Assembly (NCBI GenBank): GCA_021234155.1
Contig: JAJEKV010000017.1
Location: 4,314,792-4,378,791, forward strand
Direction of reading: 5' to 3'
DNA length: 64,000 nucleotides
Source of the DNA: Isoetes taiwanensis
Taxonomy: Eukaryota > Streptophyta > Lycopodiopsida > Isoetales > Isoetaceae
The notes beneath the pieces were generated by a model. The model was not told the origin of the DNA. It did no database searches and saw only the letters and a list, made by a program, of their open reading frames with translations. Position numbers and translations under genes: made by a program. Numbering within the stretch: position 1 is the stretch's first letter; every line of letters starts with the position of its first letter. Positions 43,541 through 55,056 of the stretch are shown here, one piece after another.

Positions 43541-44520
43541 AGAAGCTACTATGTTCCAGCTTGCATTGATGAGATGGTAATGTCGAGAATGTGGACGGCA
43601 TTGTGCTGTCTGTTGGTTATAGTTTGTGATATTTTACAGTTGTAAGATGGATTTTTGTGTTGGTGTTTTTATGGATTTGATTGGGTCTTGAAACTAAAGA
43701 GTTCATGGTGATTTTCTTGCAATTTGATGTCGGTAAATGTGAAGCTGAGGTATTTGTTTCTTGGAATTTTGGTTAGCATGAGTCAATCGTATTAATGTGG
43801 ACATGTGAGATTAAGGTCGATGGATTGCTAACTCTGTGTAGTGCAGATATTTTTATTGCTAATAGAATGGGTGATAGTAAAACAAAATTTCATGAAACTA
43901 TCTACGCCCAGGTTTGCATTAACAAGACGACAATGTCAAGCATGTGGATGGCATTGTGTTGTCTATTGATGATAATGATAATCTGTAGTAATTTAGAATT
44001 GTGAGATGGATGTGTTGGCATTTGTATGGAGGAGTTGGGTCTTGAAGTTAGAGATTTTGGCGATGATTTGATGTGGGTTAAGGTGAAGCTCGGTGTTTAT
44101 TTATTGGAATTCATGTTACCGTGAGTTTGATTCGTGAATATTGTGGACATTTGAGATTGAGGTTGATAGACCGATATAAATTTGTATAGCAAGGAGAGCC
44201 TTTTATGGTAGATGTAATGGGTGATACGAAAAAAGAAATATTCCACGGGGGGGGAGGGGGTTTCACCTATATATGAATATGCCATCCGCATTAGCAAGGT
44301 TGGGGGGGGGGGGGGACCTTAGTATGAATGATAAGAACCCCTGAAAAAAAATACCTACTTTGATAATGTATGGCCTTAAAATGACTCAACATAGTCCAAA
44401 ACCTACCCATTTTTTGTACATATTTGTACAAGAAGACTCCAAAACAAACTCATATGGTATAACTTAGATGGTTTTTATGGGATTTCAAGGTGAATCTCCC
44501 TTGAGAATTTGGTGACACTA

Positions 44521-44997
44521 TGGATGCAATTGCTGATGAACTGTTGTCAAAAGTCAAGACGGCTAGATTAGATAAGTGGAGAATAGTTGATAACTGGATC
44601 ACGTGCAAGAATTTGAAAATGTTGAAGATGTTTGGGTGGATGTGCATGGATTCTAGTTTGAGGAGGACAATAGGTTTGAGAGCCTTGAAAATTTTGTTAT
44701 CAATTTATGTGTGTCAATTGTTGGAGATCCTATTGTTGCACCTAAAATTGTGCACCTTGAACTTGAAGAGCGCAGTTTGTGTTCAGATTTTGAATGCATG
44801 GCTATGGTTATGTGCACCAAATGCCTGTGTTTTGTTTATGAAGAAGAGATCAATGAATTTGATAAGTGCAAGACGAAGTATTTAAAATATTTTGAAGTTG
44901 TTGGTGAGTATATAGTTGTAGACACACCAAGTAGTGGATGTTCTGATGTACATAAATCTGTTTTGTTTTTGTGCATGCAATGTGTTATTGTATTATG
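44521..44997 (+). pseudogene. Degenerate coding sequence of unknown family
   Basis: The coding sense starts MDAIADELLSKVKTARLDKW, changes frame to EFENVEDVWVDVHGF, meets a TAG, and continues NRFESLENFVINLCVSIVGD, IVHLELEERSLCSDFECMAM, CTKCLCFVYEEEINEFDKC and LKYFEVVGEYIVVDTPSSG, with stop at 44997. The acidic, Cys-containing sequence looks like a real former protein. I do not recognise it. Confidence 0.45.
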
Positions 44998-44999
44998 AT

Positions 45000-46829
45000 T
45001 ACTGATATTATACCATGTATTACGGTACTATGTAGATATAATCAAATATATATGAGCTTTTGTTTGTGTTATTGGTCTCAATTTGCTACTATTAACTTTA
45101 TCCGTTGAAATTTGTTAGTTAACACAAACCATTACACTCTGGGACTCGTCGTAGTGCCATTTTCCAAGAAATTGGGAGGCCAAGTTTGTGTTATGTACTC
45201 TAACGACTGTTAAATTTGCAGGTAAACACCTTATTATGAGCATCGTTTCACGTTTCAAAGATCCATTTTCAAGCCCCAGCTGAGCTCAATTGCCAGAAGA
45301 GCCCCATATTCCAAGTCATTTCCTTCCCTATATCCGAAGTCATCTCCTTCGGCAATGCCTCATATCACCTTCATAGAGCAGCTTTCTTTTGCATTTTGAC
45401 ATCTTCCAATGTTATTGGGTTCCTGATTCCGTTGACCTTTCTCTGGGCAGCAGTGGCGTAAGAAACTGCTGAACAATCTTCGTTTCTTGAGATATTTGTG
45501 CACAACAGGTATGTTTGCGTTTTCGTCATAAATAATATGAATCTGAGTTGTGAACATGGTATGGTCATGCATGTCAGTAGTTGCATTGTTAGGCAGTTTG
45601 TAAATGTGTTAAAGACAATGTTTAATCCAACGCAGATTTTGTATGATGCATTGCACTTGACCATCCAATTATCCTTTGTCAGATGATTGAATAGATGAAT
45701 GTGTCTAAATATTTCTGATTTTTTTGTATTGAAGTTCCATGCTTTTATTTGAACGTTGCAGATATTTCGGTGTGAAATACAGTTCTTATCCATCATATGC
45801 TTCTCGCACAAGGTTTAGTTTCTCTGGGGGATAGCAGACAAAAAACGATCTGCACTTTAGGGCTATGATGCACGGTAATGCGACATTTACCCAGGGTCTC
45901 ATTTCCTTCCTTAAATTTTTTTGTTTTTGCTTATATCTAATGCGGATCGCCTAACCATGGACGACATATATAATCCGGTCTGCTCGCTTCAAGCTTTTCT
46001 TCATTTCTCTTATCATTTTCTTTTGCATTGTGGAACATCTTCTAAAATCGGCAGAGCCATGGCAAGTCCGATCATAGCCGGGTTATTTTTGTTGGGAAAA
46101 AGTCGTCAGAAAGTTCGGTTGTGCCGCCATCGCCAGTTGTGCCAACATACTCTATATATCTGGCTTTCTTGCATTGTCTTCTGTGGATCTGCTTCTATTC
46201 TTGGTGCAGCAATTAGATTCAAATTCATAGCATCCTTTTATAATTTGGTTGAAGCTATTGATTCATCATTTTGCCTTTGGTTATAGAGTGGCGTCCATTT
46301 CGACCATCTCCTTTAACTTTGATGCAGGAATGTTGGTGGTCAGGAAAGGGGCTGCAGACGCCAAAGATTGGCCTTTTGTGCCATTGCCATACTTGGCAAG
46401 ACTCCACTTCTTTGCTTCTGTATATGATTTACAGAGATATCCACGTGCATAGAGTAACGAAAATATTGTTAAAAGAAAAATGAGTTAAACGAGCTTGAAT
46501 TGCTAAGAGAGATTTGTGCATGCTTTCCAGGAGTATTCAGTGAGAAGGATGGCCTTTTAAAAAAGAAATTGATGGAAACTAAACTGGATAGAGAACCATG
46601 TCATTTAGAAATGCATTGAATGCGTGCCTCCAAACAGGATTCAGCTTATAATATCTGCATTCTATGGCCAAGTTATTAGCCTTTCTACCCATCCATATGG
46701 CCGCTGAATTATTCGAGTGATCCAAGTATGTGACAATTTGGTCTCTTTCTTTCGATGCAAGGACACAGTCTCATATTTTCCGGTTCAGAGAGTCCTGGAG
46801 CATCACATAGGTGAACAAAAGCAGTCTGG
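45000..46829. other. Region without a recognised gene
   Basis: Several medium open frames exist on the plus strand (e.g. around 45921-46483) but they shift against each other and match no family I know. It forms the right half of the interior between the mirror-image arms. Confidence 0.4.
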
Positions 46830-47976
46830 GATAATGTCATCGATCCGCGTAGCGGATCGAAATTCTTGCGCAAGATGAGCATGCATGCATTGCATGCGTC
46901 GCATGCATGCATCGCATGCATTTTTAGGCCATTCATCAGGTTGGGGGATCGCTATTTATTACAGAGTTCTTCATCGACTTTTCATCGGCGATTTCTCATC
47001 TCTCAGCAGTATCCATGGCTTCTATTCTTTGATCTCATGCGAGGAGGGGGGCTTCTTCTTGCATGAACTACTCTTTTCTTGACCATTCCTATCCTTTCTA
47101 ACCTCTTCTATCTTTGCCTTTTTGTCCGGATAGGACAATTCTTCAACTTTTCTCCTTGGATCTAGTATTTGAAGTTCTCTGGTATCGGGATGTTGATTTC
47201 ATGCGAGTCGCAGAGCAAGAATGTCATCGATCCGCGTAGCGGATCGAGATTCTTGCGCAAGACGAGCATGCATGCATTGCATGCATCGTATGCATGCATC
47301 ATGCATTTTTAGGCCGTTCATCAGGTTGGGGGATCGCTATTTATAGCAGAGTTCTTCATCGACTTTTCATCAGCGCTTTCTCATCTCTCAGCAGTATCCA
47401 TGGCTCCCACCTTCCCCCCCTTAAAATTGTTATTTATATGTTCATATTTGTTATAATTGTCGTGTGGCACGCGTGACCAGCCCCTCTCTTTTTCGAGGTG
47501 TAAATTTTGTTTTTTGTCGCGTGGCACGCGTGACCAGCCCCTCGCTTTTCGAGGTTTTTTCTCTATTGGTTTTTCTGTTGGTGATGTGCAGGTCCAGAGG
47601 TGATGCACGACTTCGGTATTCTCTGTGGAGCGTGGGTTTTTTTGTGGGAACGTTTAGCAGCCTTGCGTTGTCCAAGCCCCTTGCCGAGATTTTATCGCTA
47701 GGGTTTTTCTCAAAAATCCGAAAGGGCGAGGTTTTTTAATCCCGGCGATAAGCTCTTGGCAGTACACTAGCCAACATCTGTAGCACACAATTTTATTTGG
47801 GGTCCAAGTGTTATAACTGGATATTCCCTATGTTTTTCATTTTTTGGGTAGCCTGCGATGTGCAGCTACCCACTCTATACCATTGTAGAAAAAACTGCTG
47901 AGATGAATGAAAAGTCTAGCTAGCGGGATGTTGTTGTTTTTATGCGAGTCGCAGAGCAAGAATGGAGGAGTTTTTG
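46830..47976 (+). repeat. ~1.1-kb inverted-repeat arm, right
   Basis: Mirror image of 40258-41375. Two modules (about 46841-47080 and 47228-47420) each have, in order, the palindrome CGATCCGCGTAGCGGATCG, TTCTTGCGCAAGA, CATGCATG tracts, AGGTTGGGGGATCGC, a TATA-like CTATTTAT, then TTCTTCATCGACTTTTCATC and CTCAGCAGTATCCATGG. Outside them a ~55-bp tandem pair (GTGGCACGCGTGACCAGCCC, 47463 and 47520) precedes the shared GGTTTTTTAATCCCGG and CATTGTAGAAAAAACTGCTG segments. Confidence 0.85.
46841..46859. promoter_or_regulatory. Palindrome CGATCCGCGTAGCGGATCG (right module 1; repeated at 47228-47246)
   Basis: Perfect 8-base arms around GTA. About 90 bp downstream is a TATA-like box (CTATTTAT, 46948-46955) and the transcript-like block ending in CCATGG. 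Identical copy in module 2. The spacing palindrome-CATGCATG-TATA is kept in all four modules, which argues for function at some time. Confidence 0.65.
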
Positions 47977-48079
47977 CAAGCTATATTTTCTATTCCTTAA
48001 GGCCAATATAGAAATTATGTTATCTAGGTTGGATAGTTTTATCCTTTTTTGCACTAGTGGTAATGTGTGCAGTTCCTTG

Positions 48080-48405
48080 CTCATGGCCAATGTTTTGCAG
48101 CATGGATTAGACTATGGCAAACCTTATGAAAGAAGCGAATTGCTGGATAAATTGCACAAGTGAGCCAGCCCAAGTTTGCATCAAATGTTGTAGAGAAATG
48201 CCTTGATGTGAGTAGAGAACTCCAATATGCATCTGCTGCATTTGCACGAAAAACGCAAGGAAAAATGCTTCTTGGTGATTGCTATATTAAGCTAGGAAAG
48301 CAAAAGCATGTAGTTGCTGCTTACTATGAGGCACTAGATATTCAAAAGAAAGCATTGGGAGATTTATATCCAGAAGTTAACTTTCTTACTCCATTGATTT
48401 TCTAA
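48080..48405 (+). pseudogene. Pumilio-repeat relic joined to a TPR segment
   Basis: After a TTTTGCAG acceptor-like site: HGLDYGKPYERSELLDKLHK, a stop, then one frame over VSQPKFASNVVEKCLDVS. These two pieces match consecutive Pumilio (PUF) repeats, RNA-binding helices with the SQ-KFASNVVEKC signature. Without any gap the frame goes on to TQGKMLLGDCYIKLGKQKHV and AYYEALDIQKKALGDLYPEV, which is a TPR/kinesin-light-chain-like motif and not part of PUF proteins. Best seen as a chimera of two gene fragments, disabled by the frameshift. Confidence 0.75.
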
Positions 48406-51400
48406 TGACATTTAATCTCTCTGCTCATGGACATAATCACAATTGAATAACTATTCTGCTTAAAGACGTAACAAAACCAAAAATCTCTATTTATCTCAAC
48501 AATTATTAAAATAGCCATTAATAATGTCTAAAGCTTTAGACAGGAATAGCCATCCTGTATTATGATGACTCAGTGATTTGGTATCCAGCAGTTATGTCTA
48601 TCAAGTCCTGTTTCGACCATTTAAGCACTAGTTCGTCAGGTTCTAAAACAGAAGTTGCGGAGCACTTGACACTTGCATCCATCTGTTGCATGTATGTTTG
48701 TAAGTCTAGGACCACTCTTCGTAAGAATGGGCAAGAAAAGAGAAGCAAAGGCCTGCTGTCAGAGGTCACACAGTTAATGCCATTATTAAAGAATCAAGTG
48801 AAGTTGCATTTGTGTATGAAGGTATGCTTGAGCAAGCAATAGGCTTAATTCAAAGTCCCATTTTTCAAAACATAGCTTCGTTCTTTCTACTCCCTGTTTT
48901 ACTTTCAATTTCTGTAAGCATACTGCTCCTTTTCTTGTAGATTTTTGTGCAATGTCTTAATGGTTGCAAATTTTATCTTTGCAGGATTTGCAGCAATGTC
49001 TTATGAATTCTAAAATTCATAAGTTCAGAAAACGTTTTTGGGAGTTGTAATGGTCATTTTCGGGACCATGTCTATGACCAAATGTTTGGTGCTTCAACTT
49101 CTTAGAAAAACATGCTGATGTTTATCTATTTGTTGAATTATAGGTAAGTAGCTTAAACCATGTAAATCATGGTTTTATGTATATAATCATCAATTTTGTC
49201 TCATGTATTGTAGCCATAAACTGGTGGATCGGATACGCAGAATCTTACATTTGCAAGTTTATGCCTACATAAAATTTATAACTTTCTCAGATATTTTTTT
49301 GCCATTGATTGGATACGGGATTTAGGGTTTCTATAATAATGCTCTATTCTTCTATAACGTTTCACCTATTATATTCTAAACTTTTACCCCACTTGCTTTG
49401 TATCCTTTTGGTACATGATCTTATAAGCCTGTTTGGCTCTAGCAAATGCTTTCTCTCGTGATTTCCAACCAACTCCCAAGTAGTTCGTTTGATCAGCTGA
49501 ATTCATGTTTTATACAAGCAGAGTTAGAACCTTTTACATGAGCAGTAAAACCATTCAGGAATCTTGAACGTAAGAGATGAGTTTAACCCCTATCAGAAGC
49601 TCTGCCTTTGTTCTTGTCCCGCCCATAGTTTATAAAACATTAGCCTCCACGGACTTGTCCCAATCCTCTAAACCTTTATTGGAATCATAGAAATATTATC
49701 AACCAAAGAATTTTCCACTCATTTCGATGATTCCCTTAAACCTCACTTTCTCTTCAGGCCTCCCCGCTGTTGCTTGACTAATTCTTTAATAAATATGTTG
49801 CAATTTGTTTCTATAATGAATTGAGGATCTCCTTCCTTGCAGCTAAAGATTGAGCATTCATATGAGCATCGAAAAGGGATTGATATACATGTCGACAAAG
49901 TCTAGCCAATACGAGCAGAAGAGAATTGTCCCTTTATATTCAGTATTTTCATTGTTTGGCAGGAGGAACGAACTATTTCAAGAAGATTCAACAGATTGAA
50001 AGGGTTGTCCAGACAGGCACAACTAGATACACCTGCAATCTGCTTAGTTGCTTTCTGAGCCACCTGAAAAAGATGCTAATAGTTTATTTTAGCATTACAG
50101 AAATGGGTGGAGTAGAAAATGTTGCTGATAAGAGAAGTTTTACCAAGATCTTTAGCAGCAAGAGTAAATGCAGTGGGCTTAGACCTGATGTGAAGTACGA
50201 ATAAGCCTTATTTCATTAAACAATTGGAAATTCATCTTCAGAAGATATGGAAATACTTGCCTAACAAGTTCATTCTATTTGAGAACAAGCTTTAACGTTC
50301 ACTTGTTACTTAAAGTAGTTGTTACTTGCTTCATAATTTGGCACATGACCGTTATATTCTCAATCACATCCTCTGGTTAACAATAATTTATATCATTCAT
50401 TTGCTATATGGGGTGACCCTTCTACTATATAGAACTATGTATGAGATAAATAAGAAACATGTAGTTACCAAGCTTGCTTAATCCTAATTCTGATTCTATA
50501 TTGTAAGTATTTTTGCCGCAGATATGCCTTCCACCATCATATGGACTAATCTAGAGGACAACTTGGATATAACAAGGCTCAATCATAGGTAGCAAAGTGA
50601 GATGTATCCAGAATAAATGAGCGAGACGGAAAGGAAAACTTAGCCTAGACTATTGTCTTTTAGAACTGTGCAAAATAGATGTATAAGGTATTAGTCTTTG
50701 CTATGCAAAGCCTTTATCAGCATCACATTCCATGGAAGGAGGAAAGAGTGTCCCATTCAATCACAATAGACCAAGAAATATTGCTTCCTCATATGGAATA
50801 CAAAAGAGCAAAAATACCAAATATAAATCCTTCAACTAGAATAACTTACTACAAATGTAAATAACACAAGAGCACTTTGCCAAACCATGCTCTAATGACA
50901 ACAAATCTAACTACCGTTAATTTTGAAACCAAAGCTAAATCTCGAACATCTAAGATTAACTTTGTCAAAGCCTTCTACATCAAGACTGAATAAAAACCTA
51001 ACAAATCTTACATTGCTAAAAGCCTTCGTGTGCTTCATGCTAGTTTATTTTTTATTTTCCTTGAGGGTAAGATTTCAAATTAGTACTATGAGGACCACTA
51101 CTATTACATAAAGTAATGACCACAACCTCTTCCAAACTATTAAATACTACAGAAGACAATTTTTTACTTTCCTATGTAATATGCTCCAAAAACTGGCCCT
51201 AAAATACAAACTCTACGAAACAATCCCAACCACCAATGGCACCAAAACAACCTTGATAAACCATCAGATTCCAATAGAGGATCTTCATGAAGCTCCTCCC
51301 ATCTACAAACTTCAAGTGATCTCGCTTTCCAATAACTAGATACAAAATACATTTCTCGGCATTTATGATCTTTTGGATCTTATTATAGAATGCCCAGATT

Positions 51401-52040
51401 TGATTTCTTCAGATATGCAAGCAATTTTCAGTATTCAGATTAGCAACTTTCATGAGGTCCCTAGGAGAAAGGAGAAAGGGAATTCATGTTGGGGCAAAAC
51501 ATAAAGAAAGGTAAGATGTCATGAGAACCATAATCCATGGTTAGATTTATTTCCAATGTGAAAGATGACCCAACCTGTAAGTTATTTGTAGGATTCTAAT
51601 TGGGTCATAACTTGAATGGGTTCATAAAAAAAAATGTAAAAAAACGTCAGCCACACAATAAACCATAGACCCCAGAATTAAATTGTGAGCCATACATGTG
51701 TCATTAAATTAAATCAAACTTCAACGTGTGTTGTGCACATGCAAGTTGCCAACAAAAGCAACATTTGTAAGATGCAATCATAATGTAGATTATAGACAAT
51801 ATACACGGAAACATTGCTTAACCAACAAGCAACAATATATACATAAACACTATCTAACCATTTGCAACATCCATTCACCGCCTAACCATCTGCAACATCC
51901 ATTCATAACCCGGATGCTATGAAGCAGCCTATTCATAAAGCGGCCTATTCATAATTTAATTTAGGTGCCATTGACACCGTTGTGTAAACACGACCGAGAG
52001 CATTAGCGTGTAGCCCAAGCTAGCAATCCTCACGTTTCTC
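48406..52040. other. Region without a recognised gene
   Basis: One stretch (48770-48850, plus) reads ESSEVAFVYEGMLEQAIGLI, perhaps more of the TPR-type gene, but it is short. Frames at 49926-50204 and 51164-51352 (minus) match nothing I know. The remainder is AT-rich. Confidence 0.4.
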
Positions 52041-52734
52041 GCCATGATGAAAGCAAAAGTGCATGAAGAAGGATATTTTGCCTCCGGCAGTACAACACAA
52101 TTCTTCGTTTCTCTTTCTCTTTGCCTTTGCCTTTTTTTTTGGTTCCCATCCCCGCTCCGTAATCTTCGAGAGCAAAGATCGGCTCAAGCCCGCATCTTGT
52201 TCCAAGAGCATGTCCACCACTGGCGCCTTCTCATCCCGCTCTCAGATTTCCAAAGCAACAAAGGGCTCAGATGGCACCTCAACAAAGCCGCCTCTGTGAA
52301 AAATTGTGCCACACTCTAGCCTAATGGAATCCTTCATACACGGATGCGCGGCCACAGCTACTCGGGCAAAAGGCCCTTGCTCGTCCAAGCAAAAATCAGA
52401 GCGCACATGCAAAAATCTGAAGGCATACCACCATACCTCTGAGGAGGTCAGCCTTGATGAGGCGCTCTCTGCCATCGCTACCCTTGCAAATCCGGAAACA
52501 TGAATCCCACTGGAGCAAATCCCGATGAAGAAAATCCGGAATCTGGACCACGCATTGCCCCACCACACAACGACATTCTGTCGCCTAAGAACTAGGCCGT
52601 TAACAACTGTAGGGCCACGAAAAAACCAGAAGACAGCCATTGAAAAAAATGGACGGTTATGCCCTTTTTGGAATTCCAAAATTAAACCACACATGCAAAA
52701 ACAATTGCAGAACTCTAATTGTAAATTTTTAATA
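52041..52734 (+). other. Coding-like but unrecognised segment
   Basis: GC is higher than in the neighbourhood and both strands have long open frames (minus 52694-52242, 150 codons; plus 52306-52503 with TSEEVSLDEALSAIATLANP). I cannot tell which strand, if any, was translated. It sits directly before a LINE-like tail at 52735. Confidence 0.3.
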
Positions 52735-52960
52735 GAATAGAATAGAATAGAATAAAATTTTTATTGTCCACGGAGACCAATTGGCCTATGGGACCCAAAC
52801 AAGAGTCGCGACAAGTATATTACTGTCCGTGTTAAAAAACCCCCTGTCCCAAAAGGTTGGTTGGGTGAAAAACTATGACAGGAATAGGTTTGCTGTCAAA
52901 CTGCACAAATACAAATACAAATACAAATACAAATACAAATACAAATACAAATATAAATAC
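52735..52960 (-). mobile_element. 3' end of a LINE A-related element
   Basis: Plus-strand (AGAAT)n at 52733-52753 followed by TTTTTATTGTCC and GGCCTATGGGACCC. LINE A has the same arrangement: (AGAAT)n, TTATTGTCC, CCTGAGGCCCCTGG. Only ~200 bp appear to be present and no coding part is visible. It may be a truncated insertion or a non-autonomous relative. Confidence 0.5.
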
Positions 52961-52963
52961 AAT
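52908..52963. repeat. (AAATAC)n tandem repeat, about nine units
   Basis: Runs from CACAAATAC to AAATATAAATAC with one altered unit near the end. It creates a spurious Lys-Tyr open frame. Confidence 0.95.
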
Positions 52964-53225
52964 ATGGGTAAGCCCGAGGACCGAAATGATCTCGGCGATC
53001 CATGATCTCTTAAAGGTATGATCCCAAAATTCTTCATTATCGAGCTAATGGTGAGCAGCTCATATAGGGGCTGGCGCATACGAATGCCATACCTTCAGAG
53101 TTGTTCGAAATAATGATGATATTCGGATCGCAATCTTGACATGGTCCGGGTTTTCTTAAGAAGATTGTGCGCCTTCATTGCGGTTTACAAGGTTAAGTCC
53201 TAGTTAAAATTTCTCCTTTTCGGCT

Positions 53226-54340
53226 ATGGCGGGCAGGATTTGGATTTCACAAGAAAGCTTCGGGCGAGCCAAGCCATGGCGCATCGATGACCTGCAAAAG
53301 GAAATTTTGGAGATCATCTTTGCTCGTGTTCCGGCTTCCTACCTCGTCCGCTTTGGAGCGCCTTTCAAGGACCTCGGCGAACATCCTTAATTCTCCGCCC
53401 TTTGCACGCCTTCATTCTCGCCTAGCTCCTCCCTCGAAATCTTGCTGGTGTGTCATAATGGCTATGATCTTCTAAGAAGGAATTTGAGCTTTGTCATCCA
53501 GTCCTTCGAAAATGGCGTCTGTGGTTCCCCGATGAGTTCAAATTACTTTCAAAGGTTAGTGCTACTACATCTCATGGAGTTGTGTGTTTTTCTTCTCAAG
53601 AATCTCTCATCGTGTGGAATCCTCTTACCAATTCTCGCAATTTGTAAAGACTGATTTCCCCATAGTCACCATATCTTTGCTAGCTTTGGAAATAAATCTT
53701 GATGGAGATTGCTTCCCGGTGGCCAAGTTCTTGTGAGACATAGAAGACATACGCTATGTGTTTATGACATTAAAGCAAAATCGTGGAAGCATATTATATT
53801 AGAAAGGTTTGGTTGGCAAGTGAGAACCCTCTGACTCCACGGTTGCCAAATCGGGTTATGTCTACTTTCTTAGCACTAATGGTGATGTTATTAAGTATAG
53901 CTTTAAGGACGATGATTGCACCTTGATTGAATTTACGGAATCATCAATAGAGAAAGTCATCAACACTCGAATGGTAGTTAATACGCATCCACCAATAGTA
54001 GAGTTTAAGATGGCTCCAATCCTTACAGGAGCAAAAGAGCGATCTGTTTATGACCGCCCTTGCGGTGGATCCACACGGCATCGGATGGATCTGTATCACG
54101 GGAGCTCATACAATGTGAAGGATCATGGCAAATGGAAGAAATGCCTAGAGTGCCTTTAGACATGTGGAATCAGTTTATACGTTGGTCTATGGTAAGCATG
54201 TGTACGCCAACGCATTTGCATCCCGGATAAAATTTATGTTCATAAAAGGCCTAAAGACAATTCAAAACGATTAAGTGAATGGGGAGATCTATTAGCATTT
54301 GATGTCCGAGAAAAGAATGGGACCGGGGACCATACTTCCC
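53226..54340 (+). pseudogene. F-box/kelch-type pseudogene
   Basis: ATG at 53226 (MAGRIWISQESFGRAKPWRI), then an F-box-like IDDLQKEILEIIFARVPASY with stop at 53389. One frame over, NSPPFARLHSRLAPPS matches the segment after the F-box. Further on come SLIVWNPLTNSRNL, VAKSGYVYFLSTNGDVIKYS and EWGDLLAFDVREKNGT, which are kelch/F-box-associated repeats. An intact protein would recruit substrates to an SCF ubiquitin ligase. At least three breaks prevent that here. Confidence 0.75.
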
Positions 54341-55056
54341 CGAAACCTCATCCAAGCTATCAGCATTCAACCAAGGTTTGATTGGTGATTTTTTAGATTG
54401 TCTAGGAGAGGAATTGAAATTGGTGGTGTCTGGACTTGTCTTTCATGAATGTGCAACCTAAGGGTCCTTCGCGACGGGGGCTAATTGCGTTTGAGCTGAG
54501 TTAATTTGCAATTGTTTACGATTCTCTATAAATATGCAATAGAACATAACAATTGCCTCTGTTTCTATCCCCGGATGGTGAAGATGGATATGGCTGATCT
54601 TTCTTTGTTCTTTTATCTTGATGCTTATATTTTGCATGGATAAATTCTTTTCCCTCAAAGGCACCGCTATTTTTTGTTCGGTTGCAATGTTGGCGATTAA
54701 CCTCCGATTAGGCTTACGTCTTTTAATCATCTAAGCTACTTAAACCTTCTAGAGTCCTGCTCCAGCCTTTCTAGGATTTACAAATACTGATGAAATAAAT
54801 ATAATTAAAGACCAGATCTGATAATGTGCAATAGCACCACTAGCAGATACATGTGCAACTGGGACTATTGAACCGAGTTACATTTGTAATCTCACTCTGT
54901 TTCAGATGCTCAAGGATCTATCTATCCTTGATAATTGCAGTTTCCTTTGGATGTGGTAGTAATAGGTTTTAGTATAATATTTCTTATATGGTTTTCATTT
55001 CAAGGAGATTGGCATTGTAGAATCCTTTGTCAATGGTTATTACATATTCTGTGAGC
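54341..55056. other. Region without a recognised gene, left flank of the right duplicate
   Basis: No family recognised. This is the unique sequence next to the right copy of the duplication; it shares nothing obvious with 21867-22160, the flank of the left copy. Confidence 0.45.

Larger units (their letters stand above)
38200..44240. repeat. ~345-bp repeat family in three or more copies
   Basis: Copies at about 38250-38730, 41780-41829 plus 43545-43855 (split by LINE C), and 43856-44200, with a partial start at ~44203. Shared blocks: GCATTGATGAGATGG or its variants, GTGGA--GCATTGTG, TTGATTGG-TCTTGAA, GGGTTAAGGTGAAGCT, and ATAGAATGGGTGATA. The two adjacent copies have a ~347-bp period. No coding role is evident. 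Confidence 0.75.

Noticed and set aside
45921-46483. Short plus-strand frames starting MASPIIAGL, slightly like TIM14/Pam18 N-termini
   Set aside because: The similarity covers under ten residues, no J-domain HPD motif follows, and the frames shift within 300 bp.
52242-52694. 150-codon minus-strand open frame
   Set aside because: Both strands are open here because of base composition, and neither translation resembles a known family; kept only as an unrecognised segment.
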